DNA from: Welwitschia mirabilis
Lineage: Eukaryota > Gnetophyta > Gnetopsida > Welwitschiales
Direction: 5' to 3'
Length of the DNA stretch: 64,000 nucleotides
NCBI GenBank assembly: GCA_051453625.1
Contig: JBOZIK010000001.1
Location: forward strand, 249,572,409-249,636,408
The notes beneath the pieces are model-generated. The model was given only the letters and a program-made list of their open reading frames with translations. It did no database searches and had not been told where the DNA came from. Shown here piece after piece: positions 37,221 through 49,739 of this stretch. Positions within the stretch are counted from its first letter, which is position 1, and each line of letters begins with the position of its first letter. The position numbers and the translations under genes were made by a program.

Positions 37221-38434
37221 CTAGGTTGTGAATTCCTTAAGCAAAAGTTGATTAAGCTATTGTATAGTATCAAAATCTCCTTTCTGTTCTTTGTCCTAGA
37301 TCTATGTTAGATGCATAACCATGCTATACCTTGGAAACTATTTTGCTAATAGAAATCTTATGCTTGAAAATTCCTTAGTGTTTTTTCTTATTGGGTTGTT
37401 AGTCTAACAGTCTACAATTGTCTTCAAATTGATGATATATTCTCTTTCATGAGTTAAAATGCGTGATTTCAACTAAATCCTTTGACTTTTATGTGAGACT
37501 ACTCTCTTCCTTGCCAACCACCCCCATCCCTTCCCCCTTCTTCCCCCACCCCCTTCTCTTGTTTTAAAATATCTAGTCAATATTTATGTGAATAACATCT
37601 TAGCTTCTTGTGAGCACATGAAACCTTCCTATAACTTGTGAAAGATCTTAAGGAATTGAAAATTTTGTGGTCTAATTATCGATGTTATATCCTTATAAAT
37701 ATAGATCTTTGGGTAAGTTACTTATATTTTGTGCATATTAATATTCTTATAATTTGCTTCGCAACCAAGGCAGTATCGTATATTATCCTATCATATGACC
37801 TTATTCATTAGTATGCATTCATTTGAAACATGTCTACTTTTATGTCATCTGGTACCATAAGTGATAATTTTGTCATTAATGTCTTTACACACAATAATAT
37901 AGAAAGTTAACTTTATTCGTCTTGAAGTGGTTTAAGGAACTTGTAAAAGATAACAAGATCTATAAAACTTGTGGGTAGTTCAAACTTAGTAAGTAAGGTT
38001 AGTTTTATGCTCATATTAAGATCTCTATCTTCCTACTTAAAGTTTAGCTTGGGTATTATTGAAAACTAATGTGTCTAAATGTTATCCCTTATGATAGAGT
38101 ACCTTTGTAAATATTTCCTTAATGAGCTATGATAATGAGTAATGAAGGTATTTATTATGAGCGGTAAATTTATGATTCCCAAAATTTTAGAAAATAATGC
38201 TTGATAACTAGGGTGATATAAGGGTTTCATATGTAATAAAACTAGCTATAATATGAAAAGAAACTAAGTTTTCAGGGTGTGCAATAGTAACAGAATGAAT
38301 CATAATTTGAGATACTGGGTCACTCTAAAGCATAATTTGTGTATAATCTCATGTATTGCTTAAACTCATATGATTTTAGATTCTCTTATATTATATCTTA
38401 CCTAATCCTTATGGTTTTTTTAATCCTCTATGGT
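37221..38434 (+). other. Internal region of the LARD-like element, no coding sequence seen
   Basis: About 1.2 kb of AT-rich DNA with a C-rich patch at 37510-37555 (CCACCCCC, TTCCCCC). No gag or pol motif was found on either strand. Part of the original interior may have been deleted together with the start of the 3' LTR. Confidence 0.5.
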
Positions 38435-41275
38435 TCTAGTTTTTACCTACATCTTTTGTGAGTCTTCTAAGAGTTTGTTGAGTCTGAGCTTGTGAACTTC
38501 CTATGTAACTCAAGTGATCCTATTATCATAAACCATTGTGACAAAAATCTTGTAAGCTTTAAGTCTCTTATTGACCATAGACCTTGGTGAAAATAAATTA
38601 TGAAAATTAATTTCGGTTGATAACTAATTGTTAGAACCTCAGAGAGTAAAGCTCTCTATTGTAAGTTCTAGGGTAAGTGGACCAAACCTCTAGGACGAGA
38701 GGAAAAGATATGCGTAATCTTGTCCCTCTTGGTTATGTACAACTAGCTCACTTGACATGATGTGAGATATCACTAAAGAAGATAATGTTAATTGGATGAT
38801 CAGTCATGGTCATGTTGTCTATCTTATCTTTAGATACCTTTCCAACCTACTCCGTCTTATGGCCCACACTAGGAGCTATGATGAATTCAATTCTTACATC
38901 ACCTATAATTGTGTAACAAATATTGCATGTAAGGATGTATTAAAGAACCAATGATTATGTCGATAACTACATGTTACCTATGTATTTGTTTTTGTAGTTT
39001 TATGGGTGTTACGCATCATCATTTACTTCAGTCATTATGTGACATGCTTTCAATTGGAGTTAATTGAAAGCTCTCATGAAATAGTGGTGTGTTGCATGCA
39101 CTCAAACAGATTTTCTATTAATAAAGCTATGTCGTTTAACTGATAAATTAACTTATCTCATGGTATTTTATTACTAAAATGTCCTTTTTCACAACTTTCT
39201 TCTACTTGATGAAGGGAATTAGTATATGCTTTGGTATTTATTAGATATGAAAAAAGTTGTAAGTTTCTATTATAAATTCGAAGTTATATTTATTTGAATA
39301 TTATGCATTCAAGTTAATCATACCCTTTGAAATTTTCCATTTCATTTAACATATTACCATGTGAAAAGGTTAATAAAGAATTAACTAGAGTTACTAAAGG
39401 AGAAGTATAAAATGCTTAAAGATACTCATTACATGTTAATTAACATATATAGGCTAGGTTTTACTTCAGGAAAATTTTCAATAGGCCTCATCTATTGCTC
39501 TGTAGGTTATCTTGTTATCATGTCTTGCTCTTAAAAGGGAAATCTAGAGTTCAATTCCAAGTCAAAAAGGTATAACTTTTTGAAAGACCTTATTTTCATT
39601 TGACTTCAGCCTTCCGACACATCATCAAATATTTATATTACCCTTATCATTGTATCTCTACTTTTTTTGAAAATCCACTTTTCCCTCCTGTTTCTTCAGA
39701 AACTGCATCCTTCTTCATGTGCTTCTCCTCTTGTGTTTCCTTCGTCCCATTGCTTAGACACTGCCGTTCCACCGAAGCCTACATTTCCCCCCTCGCCTCA
39801 CACTCCTTACCCATAGATACTATGTGCAACTAAGCCGCAACCATTTCTCTCAGTGCCTTCTCATGCATCTGTGCTCTTGCTCACGCCACCTGCTATTCAT
39901 CTATGTTCCCACTTAGCGGTACCTCCTTCCTTCATCTTTAACGAACTCTCCTCCATACTTTTTCAGTGTCTCGCACATCTATTGTTCCCTCTACACTGTG
40001 GATCAACTTGCTTGCACATTTTGAACTTCTGCACGCACCTTAGATCAAGCTCTTTCATCGTTCCTTTAGTTAAGTTACCTTCTCTACTATAGCCCTACCT
40101 CCACTTCGCATGGCCTTCAACTGTGTTTTTCCTCTATGCAATGCAATGCAACTGCTGTCCACATTTCTTAATGCATAACCTAACAGGATTCCCTCCGTTA
40201 CTCGTAGTCTTCTGCTCTAAATGCTAGTGCACCTCAATAATGTGTGTTCTTGCACTGATTGCCAATAATTACCTCTTGCTTCCTTCAAAATCTGCATTAT
40301 AGAAGTCTGTTCATTGGCATCTCTTGGCCTGTGCATAATCCTTCGCTCTACTGCCTTGCCACCTCATCGCCCTGCACTATCTTGGTAGCCCTGCTTATAG
40401 CGCTCGCACGCTGACACTAGTCTTCCATCTTCGTGTGTTCTTCCCATCTCAAATCATGCCTGTCAATGGACTTCGCTCGAAGGGAACCCCTTGGTTAATG
40501 CCAAGCAGTCATATTAAAAACGACCGTTAAAAATACATCCTAGTTGTTAGGACATCCCAACCGATCATGTAAGGAAGAATAAGGAACTAAAGGACTGGTC
40601 CTTATTTCAAATCATAGCCCCTTCATTTTGGATATTGTGGACCATTATTAAAAGGACATTTCCATACACACAACTTAAGATATTTAGGCAATATTAATGG
40701 GGTAGATTTTACCTAAATCTTGTAATACTATAATTAATAAATTTCTTGTGGTAATATGATCATATGAAATACTCCTTTTATAAATATTTTAGCCTGCTTA
40801 ATAAGTTATAAGGTTGGTAAAGGTGGGACCCCTTATAGGTCATAGGCCATATAAATATTATGATAATTTATGAACTAAACTTAAAGCCTTGTCATCTTGT
40901 TAATTAATAAATTTCTTTACCCTATTAAATGGTTAAGAGGAAGGTACCACATATTGAACATTGGTAAGTTCACTAAATACCATGTATAACCTTATGTATC
41001 CTCTAAATATTCAATGATTTGGGTTGACTTTCTTGCACATCTAATATGTGTTTTATAGTTTTCTTATATCTTCTTGTACTACATTTGCTTTAGGTATGAC
41101 TTTACTATCAATTGCCTAATTGTAAGTTCTTGTAGTCTTGTATGTTCAAGTAATTTCTTGTTTTTTAAACTCTTATGATTATTGAAATCTACAATTTTTT
41201 AAGGATGTCATGTGAATAACAACTGATTAATAAAAAATTGTTTTATGCTGGGATGTTAAAAATGAAGATGTTATA
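38435..41275 (+). repeat. 3' LTR of the LARD-like element, 5'-truncated
   Basis: It aligns to 34340-37205 (for example ACCTA(T/C)(G/A)TCTTTTGTGAG at 34346 and 38441, and CCAACCGATCATGTAAGGAAG at 36566 and 40559) and ends GATGTTATA. An extra 90 bp (about 40712-40800) with ATTAATAAATTTCTTG is absent from the 5' copy. The ORFs at 39600-40092 lie in the pyrimidine-rich block and are not genes. Confidence 0.75.
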
Positions 41276-41281
41276 GCTATC

Positions 41282-43900
41282 TATGAAGATACTAAAATCT
41301 TTAAACATTTTTTTCATTCATAGTAGTTATGCATAGTAACTCCCAAAATTAATGTACTCAGACTCAACAATTGATAAGGTGGCTGAGTTCTACTTTTTAC
41401 TACTCTAAGAAATTAGACATTGTCTAAGTAAGAAGTAAGTTCCACTTGTTCTTTTATATAATCCTCCATTCCAGATAATCTACAACATAATATCCTCCTA
41501 CATCAAGGCATGAATCATTTGAGTACCAAAGGCTACAATTAGTAGTATCTTTCTAGTAAGAATCCTAGGCTTACTTTAATAATGTGTAGAAATCCATACA
41601 CTTAACATAATATATAGTCTACTAGCAGTAAGATACAGCAAACTACTAATCATACCTCTATATAGCTCTTGAACAACTTTTTTATCATTGTCATCTTTAT
41701 CTAATTTAGTGGTTTGACTCATTTTATTGTCATTGTCTTTGAAATCCTATAAAACATATTTCACTAGAAAATTTTTGATAAATTTAACTTATGTAATAGA
41801 AGTACTTTATTTATGTTACACAATTTTTGGTTCTAAGAAGTTGCTCATCTCTTCCATAAGACTTATTTCAAATTCATTCTACAATATCTTAACAAATGTC
41901 TTACATAAAGATTCATTAGTAGCACCAAAACTAATGTCATCTACATAAATTTGAATAACAATGAAGTTTTTAACATCTTTTCTAATAAATAAATCACATC
42001 TAATGTATAAATCATTTTAAATAAATAACCTAATAGTTATCATATTAAGCTCTAGGTTATTGTTTGAGATCATATAGAGTCTTCTTTGCTTTGTAAATAT
42101 GATATAATTTATGGGATTTTAATATCCATTTAGCAAAGTTTAAACCCTTTTATATAAGAAAAGGTTAGAAGCATTCTTATTGATTTCATACATGCCATTG
42201 GAACAAATCTTTCTTAAAAGTCAATTCATTCTTACTGGTTGTATCCTTTGGTTACTAATATTTCTTTGTTTCTAATGACATTGTCATGTTCATATGTCTT
42301 ATTTCTAAAAAACTGCTTAGTGCCAATGGATCTGTTGGATGGTTTTGTAGTGATTTTTCAAACGTTACATCTATCAAACTAGTTAAGTTATTCTTGCATA
42401 AAATATAAGCTACATGACCATAAAATTCTTTATTATGGCTTCTTGTTTGAATACCTTTATAAGAACTACCTATAATGTTATTAATAGGTAATTTTTCTTT
42501 AGTTTAATCATGGTTAAAGGATTTGTCTTTTTTGTTTCTTGTTTTTTCTTATTATGATTTGATTAAAACTATAGATGGTTAGATGATTGATCAATATAAA
42601 TAGAAATATAATTATCTTTACATCTACATAAGTTTAGTTAATACCACTTAGTTTAACGTTAATAGTTTTCTCAACTACATGAGTTCTATTATTATACACT
42701 CGATATGCTTTATTGACTCCTGGGAAAATGCCTTTATTAAATATTAAATAAAACTTTCTCAAGTTATTATTTTTATTTAAAATTAGGAGCTTTAATCCAA
42801 ATATGTGAAAATAGCTTATTAAAGCTTCTTACTAGACCATAACTCATATGGAGATTTTAAGTAGACCATCTTATCAAAACATGATTTAATATGTAGAAAG
42901 TTGTATTAATTGCTTTTTTCCAAAAGTAATAGGGTATCTTTTGTCATGCATCATAGTTCTAGTTATTTCATTAAGTACTCTATTCTTTATTTTTATTACT
43001 TCATTTTGTTGGGGAGTTCTTAGAGCATAGAATTGATGTAGAATGTCAAACTATTCACAGAAATCTTTAAACATTCCATTTTTGAATTTTATATTATTAT
43101 TAATTCTAATCATCTTTATCATGTATCCTTTTTGATTTTATAACTTGATGAATAACTTAGAAACAGAATTAAATACTTTATCCTTGTGTGCAAGGAAGGC
43201 TATCCATATAAAATAAGCACAATCATCTACAACACTTAAATAAAACCTTTTTAAATCTAAATTATCTATTGATGAAGAACTAACAATATCAAGGTATAAG
43301 ATATCTAAAGGACGTTGATTTAAGATAGTGTTTTTTTTTAATCAAAATTTACCTTTATATACTTGCCTTTCAAGAAAGCTTCATAGATTTTATTATCAAC
43401 TCTTTTGACTTGAAAAGTTCACTTATTATCTCTTTTATAGATAAAATTTGGATTAGATCTTTATACACATGTTCAACCTTCCTATGCCATAACTCTACTT
43501 CATCTATTTTGCTTCAAAAAATACTTGTTTCCATTGTTAAAAATGTTTTGTAAAGTAGTAATATAAACATTTGAATTCCTTATGCTAGAAAATAAAAATT
43601 TGGTTGGATTTCGTTCTCTAATTACACAATCATTTTTTGTAAAGATGATAAAGATGTTACATCAAATAATTGGCTTACCTTTAAAAACTATATTGCAAAC
43701 ATTCTAAAAAAGATACATCCTCTACCTCAAGCAAATTACCTTATCTAGTAATACCAATACCTTTAATAGGTACTCCCGTGTTATCTTTAAAGGTTATCAC
43801 TCTTTTATCTTATTCCACTAATGTGTTAAAGCTATATTTATCTTTAGTCATGTGTCTTGAGTACCCATATCAATATTCCAAGCATGTTTCTTTACCGTTC
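41282..43900 (-). pseudogene. Ty1/copia pol remnant: gag-pre-integrase, integrase, RT, RNase H N-terminus
   Basis: On the minus strand, a frameshifted tryptophan...Asp...Arg-His-Met-type segment at about 43890-43850 marks the protease/gag-pre-integrase region. Integrase shows YALRTPQQNEVIKIKNRVL and EITRTMMHD at about 43035-42930. RT shows IYVDDISFGATNESLCK at about 41955-41905, so both active-site Asp codons are kept. RNase H shows RTSGTYFLL (about 41448) and NSATLS...ESEY (about 41375), then MKKMFKDFSIFID up to 41282, where the nested element cuts in. Stops and frameshifts are frequent. The motif wording fits plant copia elements with SIRE or Tork affinity, which I cannot separate. Confidence 0.85.
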
Positions 43901-44804
43901 TAAGTGTAATTTGTGCTAAAGTACTCGTTTTGATTTTGATATCAATATTTTTCTTTGTTTATCTTACATAAAATGTTTTACTATTCTACTAGGCCTCTTA
44001 GCATTGTTAATGTAATATTTATTTTTAAATTTCATGAGGTACTTATATTGATAATGACCCCTATTATGATAATAATATCAAATAATATCATTTGTAAATA
44101 TTAAATGTTCAAACCTTAGCTTATAATTCCATTTGTTAAATAAAGAAGCTAAAGTGTTAGTAGAGGTTTCATTGTATCCTAAGCCACTTTTGTCATTTGA
44201 TCTTCTACATTGTCTAAGAATGACATATAATGTATCCTTTTATTCAATAAAATTTTCATTGATTTTTTTTTGAATTTGATAGTTTCTATTTTTTACATTT
44301 TTAAAATTACATGTTAGTCTACTAATCTTAGCTCTAAGAGTTGAGCTTTTAGAATATAATTTGTTGCAAACATTATTTTCTTATTTATAATCTTCTTCAC
44401 AATATGAAGTAATTTTTTCATTTTAGTACATATCTTTTGCAATTTAATAAACTATTTATAGATTAGCTCAAATCTTTATTAAATATCCATATATCATCTT
44501 CACTTTCTAATTCCTTTTCTTCTATTATCTCATCTTTTTCTTATTAAGAATGTACAATGGTCATGTATGAAGGATGACCTTCATCATCAGATATTTTTAT
44601 CTTTATTTCATCATTTCTATTTTTTTTAGGTTCTCTGTATCCTTCTTTATTACTTTGTCAAATGTAAAACTTAAAAGACTATAAAAATACCCACATTCTC
44701 ATCTTCCAATAAGCATAGTTTGTCCCATCAAAGATTGGAGGTCTAACAAATGATACCCCTTCCATAGTTCACTCAAAAAGGGTACTCCCTTTCATGAGTA
44801 TCCC

Positions 44805-46312
44805 CTATGATATCACTTTAAGATCATCAAGGTCAAAGGAAAGTATTGAATGAGTTGTATTAAATAAAAATTTTAACCAAATATAGAATTTAAATCATAG
44901 TAAAATAAACATCTTACTAAGATAATATGGTTCCCTAGCCTAGGTTCATTCACACATAGAGGATATCTTTCTCTCATACCTCTAAATCTTATTGACCTAC
45001 AAGAATAGTGGTTTTGGCTTATCACCAATCTTATAATAATATGATAAACTCCTTGTAAGGAAACACTCTCTTCTCATCAAAGAAACAAATAAAAATGTAC
45101 CCATAGGTACAACCATAGAGTAAGATACTCCTTGTGATCTACTAAATTATTTTCCTTAGGGAAATGCAATAACAATATAATATGCTCATTGTAAGGTAAT
45201 AAACTCTTTCCCTTAGGGAAATATGACAATACAAGTGCTTCTAGACATAACCTTAATGTAGACCCATATAAGGATTAACTTACAATAAGTTTGATAATAC
45301 ACTAATAGACTATATGATAGTATTCAAGAATGATATAGTTCAACAAGATAAGATGCAATAAATAAATACAATAAGAAGCCTAAAAGATGTATCTTTGATG
45401 CTGAGCTAGAGTTCATTATTATTGCTATGAGCATGAGTATAAATGAATGATACAATAATGTAGGATTCAAGAATGAATGATGTAGACATTAAATGTTTCT
45501 TTATAAATGATGGCTTTGATCCTTTGTAAGTACTTATAATTACTTATGTATTCTTTGTTATGTATTCAATTTAATCATTGTATGACTTAGAAGTGTTGAT
45601 TTATTGCATGATGTCATCCCTTTATACAGTTAAAGAAAAACTAGTTGTTTAACCTTAAACAGTAAAAATTTAAACTTTGTAACTACCATGTAATGGATAG
45701 GAGTGTCTACGTGTGAGGCAAGAATCTTCCTTTTTAATTGACATGAACTTTGATCCATGATGTCTTCAAAATTGTATACATCTACTACTAGCCAAGCATC
45801 TTCACTTGGTAGATAATTTTTAGTGAACTTGAATAAAAATTGATAAAAATAGGATTATGTAATATATTCACTTTATGATTATGAATCTACAACAAAAAAC
45901 TTAATAGCTTATCTAAAATTTAAAATATTTATCAAAGTACAAAATCACTATGTTAGCTATTTTAATTTAGCATATACATATTCAAACATGTAAATATCTT
46001 TTATTAATGTTAGATCTAACTTTAAGCAAAATCATATTTGATGAGATAGTCATATTTAACTTGTGACTTGAAAGTTAGTATGTCAGACATCTTTAGTCTG
46101 TAGACATATTCACCATAAACATCTTCCATTCTCTAGATGTCTTTAGTTAACGAATTTCACATTTTAAATTTTGAGTCTTTTTGTGAGATATTATCTTTGA
46201 AGTTCAACATATACTTATGCTCATCATGATCTGATTTTATTTTTAATGACCTATCCATCCAATGATATAAAATATTTGACAAGTAAAATCATTAAAACTA
46301 GATATACTAATA
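44805..46312 (-). repeat. 5' LTR of the copia element, with PBS-like site
   Basis: The LTR is about 44822-46312 and aligns to 30360-31847. Below it the minus strand reads AAAGTGATATCATAGG (44820-44805), similar to a decayed TGGTATCAGAGC. The upper end abuts the target duplication ACTAT. Confidence 0.75.
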
Positions 46313-47641
46313 ACTATAATTTTAGAAAATTTGATACTTTTAAATCTTAAATAATAACATTATAAAACAACATTTTTTGAATTTCAAAATAGTTTAAGTT
46401 AGATCTAGAGGATCTTATTATGAGTCTAATTATGAAAAACTACTTAATTTATTTTTAATAATTAATAAATTATTACTTTTTAATTATGATATCTCTTTAG
46501 AGCCTAAAAATGTTATAATTAATGCTTTAAATTATAGAAAAATTATTACATAAAGTTTTATATGGAATTTAAGTGTAAATGATACATTTCTATCAATATC
46601 ATTAAGTCAAATTACTTATAAATAATATTTTATTTAAATAAATGCATCTTTTATCTGTTTGTTTATCTTACTTTGAATATGCATGCTTGTAAGAGTTTCA
46701 ACGTAATAGTTTAAGTAACATAAATAGTTTTTAGTACCTTACTTATTTTTTTAAATTATAATATAACCATATGAATCTTCTAAAAAGAGTTATATCTTAA
46801 CAATCATGCTTGAGCTATACTTTTTTTTGTTTACCTTCATTACACTAATCCATAGAGATTATCATATGAGGATGGAAGAATGTTTCTAGGATTGACATAG
46901 CTATAGGTATGGACTAGTTTATTTAAGTATATTATTAAGATGTGATTTGATAGATTTTGAATATTTTTATTACTATTAAAAGAAAGAAAATAAAAATATT
47001 TCATTTATTTACATAGAGAAGAAAATAATAATTCCTTTATTTATACTTACATTATTATAGTATTGAATATAGATATACGCTACCATGTTTATTTTATCAT
47101 TTATGATTGTTTCTATAAAATAAGCCTAATAATAATTAGAATTATTATAACTAGGTAAATAATTTATTAAATATCCATCTTATTTAGAATTTTTTGCATG
47201 AATTTGTATGGTGTATTCATTGAATAATACTAAATCAAGACAATCCTAATAATGTTCATCCCTACACTTAGATTTCATCACCAAAGTTAATTGCATTGAA
47301 TTTTTTTATAATATCCTTTTAGAAGTGGATTTAATCATCACTCTTCTATCCTACCCATGTTTGGACTTACTCCTACTTAATATCTTAAGCATTTACCATT
47401 GATGGACTATGCTGCATTATCTAGAGATGTTTCAAGAAAGCATGGGTCATTTGTAAGGATGCATCCACCACATGTACTTCCTATCAATTGTATTAGGGGT
47501 ATATCAAGGTAAATTAAAATTCTATGGAGTTAAGCCTAGGCATTTTTCTATAGTTTATAACCTAAAGTAAAACCAACTCACATCCAATGGTTGAACAGAT
47601 ATCAAATTGGAATGCCATTAATGGGAGTTACAATCTCCTAT

Positions 47642-48332
47642 TATATTAATTATATATTATCTTTTAACTTATCCATGCATGTTTGTAATAAGTTTACCTC
47701 TCCTTAACTATTTACAAGATGTATTTTTGTGTGATGAAAAACTAGGAACAAACGAAGAATACAAACTTATAAAATAGCTATTATTTGTAAACTAAAATAG
47801 CTTAGTAATTGATTATTGATAAATATATAATAACATTATGAATTATTTTTATAGAAAATATAAATTTCACTAAACAATTAAGTAAAATTTAATCCTATGT
47901 TCTACTATATCTTTTAGATATCACTATTAAAGAAATAATAAAGAGGAAAAAGATGCTTAATAAGGATGGATAAAGATAGGTGTTATATGCTAGAAGTCCT
48001 AAGATGAGTTAAATTATTCATAACATTCATATAGTAAATGAAATTATGTTATCATTCTTGAGTATTAATAAAGCTTAAAATTTTAAATTTATTAATACAA
48101 TAGATTTATTTTTATTCTAGAAACTCTTACTATTATTATTAAGTTCATAATATATTCTAAGAGACACACCCCATTTAATTAAAATATTTTTTCTTTGCAT
48201 TTTATTTTGTGCTTTCTTTATTGTAGTGTGTTATGAATTATATTTAAGGAGAGAATTATGATAGAACCTTTTCATAATGAAAGAACTAGTTTTTAATTGT
48301 AAAATAAAAAATTATCATTGAATAAGCTTTTC
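47642..48332. other. AT-rich stretch, possibly a decayed LTR
   Basis: It lies between family S and a tRNA-Asp-type PBS. If that PBS is real, an LTR should end near 48330, but I found no second copy in the window and no clear start. Confidence 0.3.
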
Positions 48333-48349
48333 GGTATCATTACCAGGAA
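48332..48349 (+). other. Decayed tRNA-Asp-type PBS
   Basis: CGGTATCATTACCAGGAA compares with TGGCGCCGTTGCCGGGGA, the complement of the plant tRNA-Asp 3' end used by Athila-like elements. After the first base, every difference is C-to-T or G-to-A. This marks the start of the interior of a plus-strand Athila/Tat-like element whose coding part is gone. Confidence 0.5.
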
Positions 48350-49739
48350 TCATGATATCGTAGATTTATTACAACACATATAGTTTTTATTTTCTCACAT
48401 CTTAGACCTTACTGTTTATATTATTTTACTTAATTAAATGCATTTTGCAATGGTTAGTACTAATAACTTTTCTAGTTATTCTTAAACTATTCCTAAATTT
48501 TTTACAATTTAATTTCTTCATCTTTAGTCTTATGCTCTTAAGTGATTAGTACTAGTTCTTTTTAGTGGAATTCAAACTAGTTCTATTTTCTAGTTACTTC
48601 AAGTTTTTGAACTTTTTATATGCAGGATAACTAGTTTAAATAGTTTTTTCTATCTAGTTTTTCTCAAATTATAGATAAAGTAATAAAAATATAAAAAATT
48701 AAAAGAACTCAAGAATGAACAAAATAGATAAAAAATCTCTTTTCTATTTTATTTTTTATATTTAAAATATAGTAGATTTGATTTTTAGTTTCATGTGGAT
48801 TAAATAATTTTTTAAATTTCTATTTGATTTTTTATAGTACTATTTTTCATAGGATTTCTATAGGATTTTGTTTCATTTTAAAATTAGGAACTTTAATTTC
48901 TATACATTGTCTTTTTGGCCTAGGATAAAAATCAATTTACATTGCTCTATGAGTTGTAACTGTTTAATCTCAAACCTTTGTTGCTTAGAACTCTTAAACT
49001 ATTATTAGACCCTCATTAATGGCATTATTTGTTTTAAATATCTCTCATCCAAACTGTACTCAATCTATTTTATAAGTTGGTTAATCTTCTTAGATATCAG
49101 GCTCCTTATAAAAATTGATAGAATATGGGTTGGAGATGAAACCCTTTCAATAGATTATATAAAAAACCTTTTCAATTAAAAATTAAGCCTAATAACTTTT
49201 CTAATTATGTTTAACCTTTAAATAAACTATAGGGTACTAACTTTAACCTAAGAAAATTATAATGGTTTATATTTAAACTAAATACTTAGATATACCTTTA
49301 AGTTTTCTTCAATCTCCTAGGTGCATAGATCAAATCCTTACTAAGATAATTGTAAATTTTTACCTTTCCTCATCCTTAATAACCACTACACTTATTACCT
49401 TATTAATTTCCTTCACCTCTTAATTCATATTCTTCATTGTTTACTTAATGTCCTTAATCATCTCTTTTATATTCTTCATATTTTAACCAATATCTTTCAT
49501 CTTTCAACACTCAATAAACCTCTTCAACTTACATGGAAAATAACTTTAAAATATTCATGAAGTCTTAGATTCAAATCAATCATAAAAACTCTTCCATTAT
49601 TTAAATACTTAAGTAAAGTATTCAACAATTAAATCAAAATAATGCTTAAATCATTAGTATAATTAACCCATAAGAAGATGAAAATCTTGTTACATATCAT
49701 AAACCAAATTCTAAGCGTCTTGAATTAATTAAAAGAATT
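48350..49739. other. AT-rich stretch without recognisable features
   Basis: It contains a T/C-rich patch (49380-49510) and otherwise no motif or internal repeat that I can support. It may be leader sequence of the element whose PBS is at 48332. Confidence 0.3.

Larger units (their letters stand above)
33446..41275 (+). mobile_element. Coding-poor LTR retroelement (LARD-like) nested in copia RNase H
   Basis: 5' LTR 33446-37205, PBS 37209-37220, about 1.2 kb of internal sequence without coding domains, and a 3' LTR from about 38435 to 41275 that lacks the first 0.9 kb. Outer ends read TATGACACCC and GATGTTATA, close to the TGTGACATCC...GGATGTCACA type of terminus after transitions. Imperfect 5-bp flanks AGTAT (33441-33445) and GCTAT (41276-41280) fit a decayed target duplication. 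LTR length and start recall Tekay/Del-type LTRs, but without pol the lineage is a guess. Confidence 0.7.
30360..46312 (-). mobile_element. Ty1/copia LTR retrotransposon, decayed and itself split
   Basis: It is flanked by the 5-bp duplication ACTAT (30355-30359 and 46313-46317). LTRs are at 30360-31847 and about 44822-46312. Without the nested element it is about 8.1 kb. Minus-strand order is 5' LTR, PBS-like site, gag region, gag-pre-integrase, integrase, RT, RNase H, an extra ORF remnant, 3' LTR. Integrase before RT is the copia order. Its termini read TA...TA instead of TG...CA, as expected from one G-to-A and one C-to-T change. Gag could not be read with confidence. Confidence 0.85.
30093..47641. 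repeat. Dispersed repeat family S, copy 2, split by the copia element
   Basis: 30093-30359 and 46313-47641 together align to 9525-11077. The split falls at GGACTAT (30353-30359) and ACTATAATTTTAG (46313-46325), which rejoin as the uninterrupted GGACTGTAATTTTAG of the first copy. Everything between 30360 and 46312 is inserted DNA. Confidence 0.85.

Noticed and set aside
39600-40092. Two plus-strand ORFs of 77 and 79 codons
   Set aside because: Same pyrimidine-rich block in the 3' LTR, and the frames do not match a single protein in both copies.
41727-41948. 73-codon plus-strand ORF
   Set aside because: It is the antisense shadow of the copia RT, whose YVDD motif reads on the minus strand.
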